NCBI GenBank assembly: GCA_966128725.1
Contig: CBHYLN010000006.1
Location: forward strand, 9,239 to 73,238
DNA length: 64,000 nt
Reading direction: 5' to 3'
Source: JAFDZV01 sp966128725
Lineage (GTDB): Bacteria > Bacteroidota > Ignavibacteria > OLB7
In this document: piece by piece, positions 26,577 to 34,898 of the stretch
Numbering within the stretch: position 1 is the first letter of the stretch
Layout: each line of letters begins with the position of its first letter
The notes under the pieces: generated by a model
Told to the model about the DNA's origin: nothing
The model's input: the letters and a program-made list of their open reading frames with translations, nothing else
Databases searched by the model: none
Program-made: the position numbers and the translations under genes

Positions 26577-27050
26577 TCAGACGCTGCCGCGAAGCCGGCG
26601 CAGCATGCGGCGCAACCGGTCGACGAACGAAATTTTGGCGGCCGGCACATTTGGCGCGCGCACACCAATCTCGGCGTACAGCATCTCGTAAAAACGCGGC
26701 GAGCCAAACGGCGCCTGCATTACACGATGCCCCATGGCGTTCAGATCGATGTACATCGCCGCCGCGGCAATGGTATTCATGGTGTGCACGATGAATGCCC
26801 CATGCTCGCCGCCGTTGGCGCGCAGCCACCGCACCACCTCCATCCCGCAGTCGTCGCGGCTGCTCTCCACAAACGTTTCGCCGCCAAGGTCATGGTCCAG
26901 CAACACCAGATCGAATCGTGCCTCGCCAAGGCGCGCGATACACTCGGCGGCGGTTTCCACCGTAAGCAGCTCGCAGGCCACGGCGCGAAGGCGAAGGCGG
27001 ATTTCATCGGTACGGCGTGTGTCGTCGTCCAGGAACAGAATCGTCTTCAT
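26577..27050 (-). CDS. cREC-type receiver-domain protein
   Basis: 157 residues with a receiver-like fold: acidic cluster MKTILFLDDD (Asp8-10), LVLLDHDLGGETF (central Asp-His-Asp), GMEVVRWLRAN and FIVHTMNTIAA. The DHDLGG and HTMN motifs fit the 'cyclic-phosphate processing receiver' (cREC) family rather than a classical phospho-acceptor. That family was proposed computationally to act on nucleotide-derived cyclic phosphates. No output domain is present. ATG 27050 sits 5 bp after the MntR stop, with AAAGGAG inside the end of mntR, so the two are tightly coupled. Confidence 0.78.
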   Translation of the reverse strand: MKTILFLDDDTRRTDEIRLRLRAVACELLTVETAAECIARLGEARFDLVLLDHDLGGETFVESSRDDCGMEVVRWLRANGGEHGAFIVHTMNTIAAAAMYIDLNAMGHRVMQAPFGSPRFYEMLYAEIGVRAPNVPAAKISFVDRLRRMLRRLRGSV

Positions 27051-27054
27051 CGCT

Positions 27055-27786
27055 TCACGCTCCTTTGCGCCTGGGCCGTGCTTCGGGCGTACCGCGCGGG
27101 CGCGTCGCCTGGCGTGGAGACTCCTCGCGTTGCACGAACACGCTGTTGGCCAGCTTGTCGGAAACCACGGTGTCGCGCCCGTTGGCCACCAACCGCACCG
27201 AGCCGTCGAAGGAGATTTTCTCCAGCACATGCACCTGCGCCGCCAGCGACAATCCAAGCGACGATGCGTAGCGCAGAATCTCCGGGAACTCGTCGCTCAC
27301 CCGTGCAACAGTTGCAAGCTCGCCCGGCGCCAGATCGGCCAGCGGCACCAGAACACGCTCCACCACCTCGCCCTTCTTGTTCGGGATCGGGTCGCCATGC
27401 GGATCGTGCGTGGGGAAGCCCAGGAACTGCTCCAGGCGGTCGATCAGGTCGTCGGAATCGATGTGCTCCAGCTCGTCGGCCAGATCGTGTACCTGATCCC
27501 ACTCGAACCCGAGATGCTGAATCAGGAACACCTCCCACAACCGATGCCGGCGCGTAACGTTCACGGCCAGGTCGCGGCCCGCCTTGGTGAGGCGTACACC
27601 CTGATACCGCTGATAACTCAGCAACCCGCCCTCGGCCAGGCGCCTCGCCATCTCGGTGACGGCCGATGCGCTGATAGCCAGTTCGCGCGCCACCGCCGTG
27701 GTGGACGCCTTGCCATCGCGCTGCTCCAAGCGATACATGGACCGGAGATAATTCTCGACGGTATGGTTAACTTCAATTTTCACCAT
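27055..27786 (-). CDS. mntR: DtxR/MntR-family metal-dependent repressor
   Basis: 243-residue regulator: winged helix (about 1-70, TVENYLRSMYRLEQRDGK), metal-binding/dimerisation domain (about 75-140, RRHRLWEVFLIQHL, QVHDLADELEHI) and a C-terminal FeoA/SH3-like domain (about 150-225). It represses or activates metal-uptake genes when loaded with Mn(II) or Fe(II). It heads the minus-strand metal locus and is divergent from pccB. Autoregulation is likely by analogy. Two TTAACTT repeats near its start codon are possible operator parts, unproven. Confidence 0.9.
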   Translation of the reverse strand: MVKIEVNHTVENYLRSMYRLEQRDGKASTTAVARELAISASAVTEMARRLAEGGLLSYQRYQGVRLTKAGRDLAVNVTRRHRLWEVFLIQHLGFEWDQVHDLADELEHIDSDDLIDRLEQFLGFPTHDPHGDPIPNKKGEVVERVLVPLADLAPGELATVARVSDEFPEILRYASSLGLSLAAQVHVLEKISFDGSVRLVANGRDTVVSDKLANSVFVQREESPRQATRPRGTPEARPRRKGA

Positions 27787-27895
27787 GCTTAACTTTTAAT
27801 ATAGGCAAACATGATCCAAGAAGTCAAACAACCTTGCCAACACCCCATCAACTCCCCCATTTTGATATCTTCGTGCGGCACATTCGGAACCAATT
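27787..27895. promoter_or_regulatory. Divergent mntR/pccB promoter region
   Basis: 109-bp AT-rich gap between divergent genes. On the minus side, TTAACTT occurs twice (27768-27774, inside the mntR start, and 27789-27795), followed by TTTTAATATA, a candidate regulator site. On the plus side, TATCTTCG at 27866-27873 resembles a -7 element for pccB. Assigned from pattern only. Confidence 0.35.
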
Positions 27896-29512
27896 ATGGC
27901 AACTACTGAACATCAGATACAGAACGGCGTTGGCGATATCGTAGCGCCCACGGCAATCACGGACACGCCCGTCGACCCGATGGAGCGGCTTGCAGACATG
28001 CGGGCGGCGTCACGCATGGGCGGTGGTGAAAAGCGCATCGCCGATCAGCACAAGAAAGGCAAGCTGACCGCGCGCGAACGGCTGGAGATCCTTCTGGACG
28101 ACGGCAGTTTTGTTGAGATCGACGCGTTCGTGCAACATCGGTCGCACGATTTCGGGCTGGCCGAACAACGTTTCCTGGGCGACGGCGTGGTAACCGGCAC
28201 CGGAACGGTCAACGGTCGTACGGTGTGTGTGTTCTCGCAGGACTTCACGGTGTTCGGCGGCTCGTTGTCGGAAGCACATGCCGAGAAGATTGTCAAGGTG
28301 ATGGACCTGGCGATGAAGATCGGCGTGCCGGTGGTTGGGCTGAACGATTCCGGCGGCGCGCGCATTCAGGAGGGTGTGGTGTCGCTGGGAGGTTATGCCG
28401 ACATCTTCCTCCGCAACACGCTGGCATCCGGCGTTGTGCCGCAGATCTCGGCGGTGCTGGGCCCGTGCGCCGGCGGCGCGGTGTATTCGCCCGCCATTAC
28501 GGATTTCGTGGTAATGGCCCGCAACAGCAGCTACATGTTCGTTACTGGCCCCAACGTGGTGAAAACGGTTACCCACGAGGACGTAACGCAGGAGGAGCTG
28601 GGCGGCGCGATGACGCATGCCTCGAAGTCCGGCGTGGCGCATTTCGCGGCCAACGATGAAGTGGACGCGTTGATGACGATCCGCAAGCTGCTGGGCTACA
28701 TGCCGCTGAACAACCGCGAGCAGGCGCCCGTGATCGATATGGACGATCCGGTTGACCGGCGCGACCACATGTTGAACGCAATTGTTCCGGATAATCCGAA
28801 CAAGCCGTACGACATGAAGGACGTGATCAATCGCGTGGTGGACGAGGGGTCGTTTCTGGAAGTTCATGCCGATTATGCCCCCAACATCATCGTCGGCTTC
28901 GCGCGGCTTGGCGGCACGTCGGTGGGCATTGTGGCAAACCAGCCGGAGTCGCTGGCCGGCGTGCTCGATATCGACGCATCGGTAAAGGGCGCGCGTTTCG
29001 TCCGGTTCTGCGACTGCTTCAATATCCCGCTGGTGGTGTTCGAGGACGTGCCCGGCTTCCTGCCCGGCACCGATCAGGAATGGCGCGGCATCATCCGCCA
29101 CGGCGCGAAGCTGCTGTACGCCTTCTGCGAGGCAACGGTGCCAAAGATGACGGTTATCACCCGCAAGGCATACGGCGGCGCCTACGATGTTATGAACAGC
29201 AAGCACATCCGCGGCGACTACAACATCGCCTGGCCCAGCGCCGAGATTGCCGTGATGGGCAGCAAGGGCGCTGTGGAGATTCTGTTCCGACGTGAGATTC
29301 AGGACTCGGCCGACCCCGAACGGGCCGTGGCGGAGAAGGAAGCGGAGTATCGTGCCAAGTTCGCGCACCCGTATCTGGCGGCCGAGCGTGGCTTCATCGA
29401 CGACGTGATCGAACCGGCCGATACACGACCACGGCTTATCCACGCGTTGCGCCTGCTGAAGAACAAGCAGGATTCCAACCCATGGAAGAAGCACGGCAAC
29501 ATACCGCTGTAG
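27896..29512 (+). CDS. pccB: Acyl-CoA carboxylase beta subunit (propionyl-CoA type)
   Basis: Carboxyltransferase that moves CO2 from biotin to propionyl-CoA (or methylmalonyl-CoA decarboxylase type chemistry); cytoplasmic. 538 residues with the crotonase-like double fold. Acyl-CoA oxyanion region LNDSGGARIQEGV and GPCAGGAVYSPAITDF, then ITRKAYGGAYDVMNS and a C-terminus ending HGNIPL, as in PccB. The matching biotin carboxylase or biotin-carrier gene is not in the window. The first 25 residues are a non-conserved polar extension. Confidence 0.92.
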   Translation: MATTEHQIQNGVGDIVAPTAITDTPVDPMERLADMRAASRMGGGEKRIADQHKKGKLTARERLEILLDDGSFVEIDAFVQHRSHDFGLAEQRFLGDGVVTGTGTVNGRTVCVFSQDFTVFGGSLSEAHAEKIVKVMDLAMKIGVPVVGLNDSGGARIQEGVVSLGGYADIFLRNTLASGVVPQISAVLGPCAGGAVYSPAITDFVVMARNSSYMFVTGPNVVKTVTHEDVTQEELGGAMTHASKSGVAHFAANDEVDALMTIRKLLGYMPLNNREQAPVIDMDDPVDRRDHMLNAIVPDNPNKPYDMKDVINRVVDEGSFLEVHADYAPNIIVGFARLGGTSVGIVANQPESLAGVLDIDASVKGARFVRFCDCFNIPLVVFEDVPGFLPGTDQEWRGIIRHGAKLLYAFCEATVPKMTVITRKAYGGAYDVMNSKHIRGDYNIAWPSAEIAVMGSKGAVEILFRREIQDSADPERAVAEKEAEYRAKFAHPYLAAERGFIDDVIEPADTRPRLIHALRLLKNKQDSNPWKKHGNIPL

Positions 29513-29570
29513 CAGGAGCACCGGCCGGGCGCATGGTGTTGGCAGCGCCATTGGCCGATACCCTGAAATT

Positions 29571-29605
29571 TTTGTGGCGCGACTTGCTACATCTGCATAT
29601 CTTTG
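29571..29605 (+). promoter_or_regulatory. Bacteroidota-type promoter inside the pccB downstream gap
   Basis: TTTG (29571-29574), 23-bp spacer, TATCTTTG (29598-29605): a full match to TTTG-N-TAnnTTTG. It points to the plus strand, ends about 47 bp before a strong terminator, and has no gene in between, suggesting a very short transcript. Confidence 0.45.
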
Positions 29606-29611
29606 GCACGG

Positions 29612-29686
29612 CTCCTAATCGGAAACACGAAAACACCCGTCCCGATATACCAGGCCCCGGCATCGATCCGGGGCCTTCCTTTTTTC
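29612..29686 (+). ncRNA. Candidate small RNA
   Basis: About 75 nt between the promoter-like element (-7 box at 29598-29605) and the terminator at 29653-29686. No open frame of note. It could equally be just the 3' trailer of pccB. Start is estimated as 6-7 nt after the -7 box. Confidence 0.25.
29653..29686 (+). terminator. Rho-independent terminator
   Basis: Stem GGCCCCGG (29653-29660) / CCGGGGCC (29668-29675), 7-nt loop, then TTCCTTTTTTCC. Serves plus-strand transcription from pccB and/or the candidate small RNA. Confidence 0.85.
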
Positions 29687-29735
29687 CGAAGTGCCCGGCA
29701 CCATCGCGCCACACCGGGAGAATGCCACCAGAACG

Positions 29736-32633
29736 CTAACGCACCACCAGGCTGCGCACCGAACACCGCCCGGCGATATCCACTCTTACGAAGTACAGGC
29801 CGGCAGGCATGCCCAGTGCCCGGGTATCGATTGCCAGATCGTGCGGGCCGGCATTCATCATCTCATCATACATGTAGCCACCAATCGCGGCACCCAATGC
29901 ATCGTATATCCGAAGGCGCACCGGGAGGCGTGCCGGCAACACCAGGCGCACGCGTGCCTGCCCGGTTGTCGGGTTCGGCGTGATATCAAACGCCGCCGAG
30001 AGGGCCGCCTCCGCTCGCGACATCTCGACGCCTGAAGACGGGTTGCCGCCGTAGAACAACAGATCCTGATTGTCGCGGCCCACGTACAGATCGGGCAGCC
30101 CGTCCGCGTTGAAATCGGCGAAGGCCAGACACTTCGCCATCATTCTCGTCTGGAAATCCTGGTTACGGAAATAACGCCCACCAACGGAACTGACGGCGAA
30201 GGTGCTGTCCAGCTCGGCAACAACGATGTTATCCGACCCGGCAATAACGATTTCATTGCGGCCATTGCCATCCAGATCGTACGCGGCCACGGCCCAGCAT
30301 TGCTGAGCGGCCACCGATACCGGAATCCTGTTGATCTGCGGACGCCCGACGCTATCGCGCGCTCCGGTGATTTGATAATAGATATCGCTGGCAAGCACGC
30401 TGCCGGTGGTTTCCCATACGCCCTGTTTACCGGTGTTGGCAGGATCAACAAAGATGGCGGCATTGGCGAAGTTGCGCTGAAGATACCCGGCCGCGATCTG
30501 ATAGCCCGGCGAGGCAGCGGGATACGTTGTCGTGGACAGGTACAGCGCGGAAGCCCCCATATAGTTGGTGATGATCAGATCCTTCCAACCATCGCCGTTA
30601 ACGTCGGCGGCATCAACGGTCCGGTTCCACCCGGAGTTTGCCGGAAGCCATTGCGAGGAATCCACGAATCGATGCGCGCCGGCATTCCAGAGGAAGAGCT
30701 TGCTGACGCCCAGGCCGGGCGGAAGGTTCCCGATAGGCAGAACGAGATCCGGATTGTGGTCGTTATCCAAATCGATGAACCGCGCACGGTTCACCAGGCC
30801 GATGGAGGCCAGTTCCGGCAACCATCGGGCGGTGGAGTCCACAAACCGCGGCGTCCCCTGCGCATCATTGCCGGCATTACACAGCAATATGGAGTTTGCG
30901 TTGCCCGCAAGAAGAACATCGGGCCGGCCATCGGCATTGATATCGGCCGCGGCCACACCGTGGCAGGGGCCCACAAGCAACGGGATCGCGCCCGATCGAT
31001 CCTCGAATCGTGCGTGGCCATCGGGGGTATTCTCCACGTTGATCAACAGAGTGAACGGGTTCGCGTCATCGTTCGCCGCAATCACATCCATCCTGCCGTC
31101 ACCGTTGAAATCGGCCACGGCCACATCCTCGGTGTTGGCACCCTCCGGCGGCAGATTGGTTTCGGTGGCGTCAACAAACGTGCCGTTCGGGCTCTGCAGC
31201 AAAACCCGGTTCTGCTCGTTCGAATTGGCCATCGCGATATCCTTGCGGCCATCACCGTCGAGATCGGCCACAACCATTCCCATCGAGCCGAACTGATGCG
31301 GACGCCCGGTTCCGGGGTGCAAGGGCAACCTGTCCGTTGCATCCACGAAGCGCCCCCCACCCTGATTGATCAACAGTTCGTTCGCGAGCCCGGCAACCAC
31401 GATGTCTGGAAGGCTGTCGCCGTTGATATCCGTCAGCTCCACGCGAATACCGGTCTGCTTTAGTGGCCGATTCGGCGGCAGCAACGAATCGGTGGCATCG
31501 GTGAATCGGCCCGCGCCGTTGTTCAGATACAGCCGGGTGCGCCCAAGCGTAGGGTCGGCCGTAGGACGCCAGTCGTTGGCGACAACCAGATCGACGTCAC
31601 CATCGCGATCAACATCGCCGGCGGCTGCCGAGGTCGAGCCCAGAAACGCGCGCGGGAATCGCGTGGAGTCGTACGCGAACCGCGACGTGCCGTCGCCGTA
31701 GTTGATGTATACCCGGCTCAGGTAGTCATCCACCTTATAAAGGGAACCCACATCGTTGTACAGGTAGTAGTTGGACACAAAGACGTCGTCCCAGGAGTCG
31801 CCGTTAAAATCGGCCACGACAACGTCCGTGGAAATATCCTCGGCTGTGGCGATACGGCTGGTCTCGGTGAGGTCAAGAAAATCCGGAACACCATCGCCAC
31901 CCTCATCAGGGCGCCCCAGATAGATGTTCTCGTGCAACAGATCGGCCATCGGGCCCAGATAGAAGAGATTCGATTTCATCAATCCGGGCCACGGGAATAA
32001 TCTCAGCCCGCCGTTTGCGATAACCAGATCCGGGATATGGTCCTTGTTGAAATCGCCGGCGGCAATCCCCATGCTGAAGTTGATGGTGTCGCGGCGCTGC
32101 ACGCGCTGGCATGTGAAGTCCACACCGTTAAGAAGCTGGGGCCCTAACGGCAGGTTGTTGCTGGCTTCCACGAAACCGCCGCGCCCGGTGTTCAGCAGGA
32201 TCTGATCGTGGCCGGGCATCAGGCTGCACGCCGATCCGGACTCGGTTCCATCGTCCGGACCACGCGAGACAATCAAATCCACCCGACCGTCATGGTTGAT
32301 ATCAACGGGAAGCAGGTCGTAGCTCCCACCCGGAGCCTGCCAGCTCGCGGTATCGGGCAGGCGTTGGAAGCCCGCGTGGCCATCGTTCATATACACCTGC
32401 ATCGGCTGGAACGAGCGTCCCACCACCAAATCCAGGTCGTTGTCGGAATCGATGTCGATGGCGGCGATGCACCAATTTCCGCCCGTCCCGTACGGCCTGC
32501 CGGTATAGCCGGGCAATGTGAATTCACGAATCGACTGCGCGGAAAGTCTCTGGGCAAGCCCTGAGGCAAGCACAACAAGAACCACGGATGCAATCATGCA
32601 ACCGACATCCGAATAACGCCAGGTATGGGCCAT
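29736..32633 (-). CDS. T9SS-exported FG-GAP/VCBS-repeat surface protein
   Basis: 965-residue exported protein. ATG 32633 has a strong ribosome-binding site (AAGGAG, 5-nt spacing). The signal peptide (IASVVLVVLASGLAQRLSAQ) is followed by many FG-GAP/VCBS blades with EF-hand-like calcium loops, such as DIDSDNDLDLVVG, DINHDGRVDLIVS and DLDGDGRKDIAM, which probably fold as beta-propellers. The last about 75 residues (from ITPNPTTGQARVRL to GRCSVRSLVVR) form a type A T9SS C-terminal sorting domain, predicting transport by type IX secretion and attachment to the cell surface or release. Ligand or substrate unknown. Confidence 0.9.
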   Translation of the reverse strand: MAHTWRYSDVGCMIASVVLVVLASGLAQRLSAQSIREFTLPGYTGRPYGTGGNWCIAAIDIDSDNDLDLVVGRSFQPMQVYMNDGHAGFQRLPDTASWQAPGGSYDLLPVDINHDGRVDLIVSRGPDDGTESGSACSLMPGHDQILLNTGRGGFVEASNNLPLGPQLLNGVDFTCQRVQRRDTINFSMGIAAGDFNKDHIPDLVIANGGLRLFPWPGLMKSNLFYLGPMADLLHENIYLGRPDEGGDGVPDFLDLTETSRIATAEDISTDVVVADFNGDSWDDVFVSNYYLYNDVGSLYKVDDYLSRVYINYGDGTSRFAYDSTRFPRAFLGSTSAAAGDVDRDGDVDLVVANDWRPTADPTLGRTRLYLNNGAGRFTDATDSLLPPNRPLKQTGIRVELTDINGDSLPDIVVAGLANELLINQGGGRFVDATDRLPLHPGTGRPHQFGSMGMVVADLDGDGRKDIAMANSNEQNRVLLQSPNGTFVDATETNLPPEGANTEDVAVADFNGDGRMDVIAANDDANPFTLLINVENTPDGHARFEDRSGAIPLLVGPCHGVAAADINADGRPDVLLAGNANSILLCNAGNDAQGTPRFVDSTARWLPELASIGLVNRARFIDLDNDHNPDLVLPIGNLPPGLGVSKLFLWNAGAHRFVDSSQWLPANSGWNRTVDAADVNGDGWKDLIITNYMGASALYLSTTTYPAASPGYQIAAGYLQRNFANAAIFVDPANTGKQGVWETTGSVLASDIYYQITGARDSVGRPQINRIPVSVAAQQCWAVAAYDLDGNGRNEIVIAGSDNIVVAELDSTFAVSSVGGRYFRNQDFQTRMMAKCLAFADFNADGLPDLYVGRDNQDLLFYGGNPSSGVEMSRAEAALSAAFDITPNPTTGQARVRLVLPARLPVRLRIYDALGAAIGGYMYDEMMNAGPHDLAIDTRALGMPAGLYFVRVDIAGRCSVRSLVVR

Positions 32634-32726
32634 CACGTCTCCTTGCAAGGATCACCACGAATCGATTGCCGCGTATCACGGCAACCGACAATTGCGCACC
32701 GGATTATCAGAATCATTCCCCATCAT

Positions 32727-33935
32727 TCATCGCGCGTCGATCGACGCCTGCCGCCGGACGGCCGGGCGGGCAATCGTGTCGCGCAACATCCGCAACGGCC
32801 GTACCAGCCGATACATCCACGCATGGCGCGGCGCCAGCGAAATCATCGCACGATCGCGTTCGTTTGGCGTGAACGTCCAGAACCACAGGTAATGGGCGCG
32901 GTCACGCAGGCGCTCGCGCATGGCCATCAGAAATTGATGCGAGCCTCGGGCGTCAAGATACTGGCGGTCATCCACCAACAGGCGCCGAATCACGCCCGCG
33001 GCAAGGCTGGCCGCGGCACGGTTGGCGGCAACGGCGTTGCCAACAGGCTCCGGCAGCCGTGCCCCCCACAGATCAACCGCCAGATGCAGCGCCAGATGCA
33101 GCATCCGCTCGGCGCCAAGTTCCCGGGCATCGTGGGAAACCCGGTCCCAATCAAGACCCGGCTCGGCGACGATAAGTCGCTCGATATCATACGACCATGC
33201 CAGAATTGCCCAGGCATGTTTGGAGCCGTGTACCGCAAGTGTCAGCAGCAGGTGCTCCGGCGACATCGCCAACACGTCGGCGCCAAGCATTCGTCCCTGG
33301 CGCAGCCCACCCCAGAACTCAGCCGTATCCAGCGGGAAGTAGATATAACGATCGAACAGGCGCCAATGCAACTCCAGATGCACCGCCGACTCCGGGCGTC
33401 GGAAATTTCGGTCGTGCTCGAATCGCACGAAGATCTCCTCCTGGCGGCCATCGATCGCCGGAAACGCCTGGAATCCAGCCTCCTTCAGCACGGCCATCGC
33501 CCGCAGGGCATTGTGCTGCTCCACAACGATGTCGATATCGCTGAACGACCGCATCGCAAGATTTCCATGCAACAGCAACGCAAGCGCAGGCCCCTTGATC
33601 GGCAGCACCCGAATGTTGGCATCCAAAAGCAAGGCGATCACGTGCAGAAGTTCGGAGGTCAGGCGAAGATTATTGCGGGCGATCGCGTCGGTATTGGCGC
33701 GCAGCTCGGCAACAAACGCCTCCGGGAAACGATCAACGCCGATATGCTCCACAGCCGCGCGCAACTGCGGCGTAAGCCGATGCTGGAATGCAAACGCAAG
33801 CAGGCGTGCAGGATCAACCGCGCCGAGGATGCCGGCCGGAACCCCGCCGCCATCGGGTACATCGCCGTGCATCAAGGCAACCAGCAGCGCGGCCTCGGGC
33901 CTCGTGTCGGCAGGGATGTTCGGCTTGAAGTTCAT
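32727..33935 (-). CDS. Nucleotidyltransferase-fold protein (PF14907 type)
   Basis: 402 residues from ATG 33935. An N-terminal helical region precedes a minimal nucleotidyltransferase core with KGPALALLLHGNLAMRSFSDIDIVV (about residues 115-140), whose SDIDIVV supplies the acidic metal ligands. A middle ELHWRLFDRYIYFP segment is typical of the PF14907 'uncharacterised nucleotidyltransferase' family, often found in surface-polysaccharide and exosortase-linked loci. Helical C-terminal half. Substrate unknown. It is divergent from recR and upstream of the T9SS cargo gene on the same strand (93-bp gap). Confidence 0.78.
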   Translation of the reverse strand: MNFKPNIPADTRPEAALLVALMHGDVPDGGGVPAGILGAVDPARLLAFAFQHRLTPQLRAAVEHIGVDRFPEAFVAELRANTDAIARNNLRLTSELLHVIALLLDANIRVLPIKGPALALLLHGNLAMRSFSDIDIVVEQHNALRAMAVLKEAGFQAFPAIDGRQEEIFVRFEHDRNFRRPESAVHLELHWRLFDRYIYFPLDTAEFWGGLRQGRMLGADVLAMSPEHLLLTLAVHGSKHAWAILAWSYDIERLIVAEPGLDWDRVSHDARELGAERMLHLALHLAVDLWGARLPEPVGNAVAANRAAASLAAGVIRRLLVDDRQYLDARGSHQFLMAMRERLRDRAHYLWFWTFTPNERDRAMISLAPRHAWMYRLVRPLRMLRDTIARPAVRRQASIDAR

Positions 33936-34177
33936 CGGCGCAAGATAGGGCCTGGGCGGCGGACACATCGCAGCCATACGCCAGCCCCCTGCCCACGATC
34001 CGCTCCCGACAACCTGCGCAACCTTCGCCGGATTGGCGTCCGGGCTTGCGTGGTGAATCGGCGATGTGCAGCCATCGTGCCGTACCGGCCAACACATCCC
34101 CGTTGCAAAGTGAACGTAGGCTGGGCGGCCGGGGCGCTTTATCTTGCACGGCGAATTCCAGAAACGTTCCCCTCAAC

Positions 34178-34774
34178 ATGCTGTATACGTCGGAGTCTCT
34201 CGAAGCCGCCATCGAACATCTCAGCCGCCTGCCAACCATTGGCAGGAAAACGGCTCAGCGCATCGCCATGTATCTCCTGAAACAGCCTCATGAGGATGTT
34301 GTGGGGTTGGCCGAGGCGTTGATCGGCATGAAGGAGCGCACACATTATTGTTCGGTGTGCCAGAACATTACCGAAACCGATCCATGCCCGATCTGCGAGT
34401 CGCCGAAACGCGACCGCTCGCTGGTATGCGTGGTTGAGGAACCAAGCGATGTGCTGGCGGTGGAGAAGACCAACGATTACACCGGCCTGTACCATGTGCT
34501 GGGCGGCGTGATCAATCCGCTGGACGGAGTAGGGCCGGAGGAACTGAAGGTGCGCGAGCTTCTGGTGCGCATTCAGGAAGGGGTCAGCGAGGTTATCCTG
34601 GCCTTGAATCCGAATGTGGAAGGCGAGATGACAACGCTGTACCTGGCGAAGATGCTGAAACCATTCGAGGTGAAGGTGACGCGTATCGCGCGAGGCATTC
34701 CGCTTGGCAGCGAGCTGCAGTTCATCGACGAGGCAACAATCTCGCGAGCGATGGAAGGGCGCGTGGCCGTATAG
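34178..34774 (+). CDS. recR: Recombination mediator RecR
   Basis: Works with RecF/RecO to load RecA at gapped DNA. The 198-residue protein has the N-terminal HhH (LSRLPTIGRKTAQRIAMYLL), a four-cysteine zinc motif (CSVCQNITETDPCPIC, about residues 57-72), and a Toprim domain starting CVVEEPSDVLAVE. Start ATG 34178 gives the usual length; the frame opens 132 bp upstream without family similarity. A TATCTTGC -7-like box is at 34140-34147. Confidence 0.95.
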   Translation: MLYTSESLEAAIEHLSRLPTIGRKTAQRIAMYLLKQPHEDVVGLAEALIGMKERTHYCSVCQNITETDPCPICESPKRDRSLVCVVEEPSDVLAVEKTNDYTGLYHVLGGVINPLDGVGPEELKVRELLVRIQEGVSEVILALNPNVEGEMTTLYLAKMLKPFEVKVTRIARGIPLGSELQFIDEATISRAMEGRVAV

Positions 34775-34898
34775 CCACCCCAGCCGATCGCCGGGCGCCA
34801 TGATGCCGCACGGCGCACCCGGCTCCCCGCAAACGCCGGCCCCATATGGCACGGCGACTTTTGATACACGATTCAACCGAGTCACGACAGATCCGCGC

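Noticed and set aside
25572..27557. A 661-codon plus-strand open frame
   Set aside because: It runs antisense to four genes with clear motifs (binding lipoprotein, methyltransferase, cREC and mntR), and its composition is Arg/Pro-rich.
28010..29551. A 513-codon minus-strand open frame
   Set aside because: It is antisense to pccB, with no recognisable protein motifs.
32625..34280. A 551-codon plus-strand open frame
   Set aside because: It is antisense to the PF14907-type gene and crosses recR's start; no motifs.
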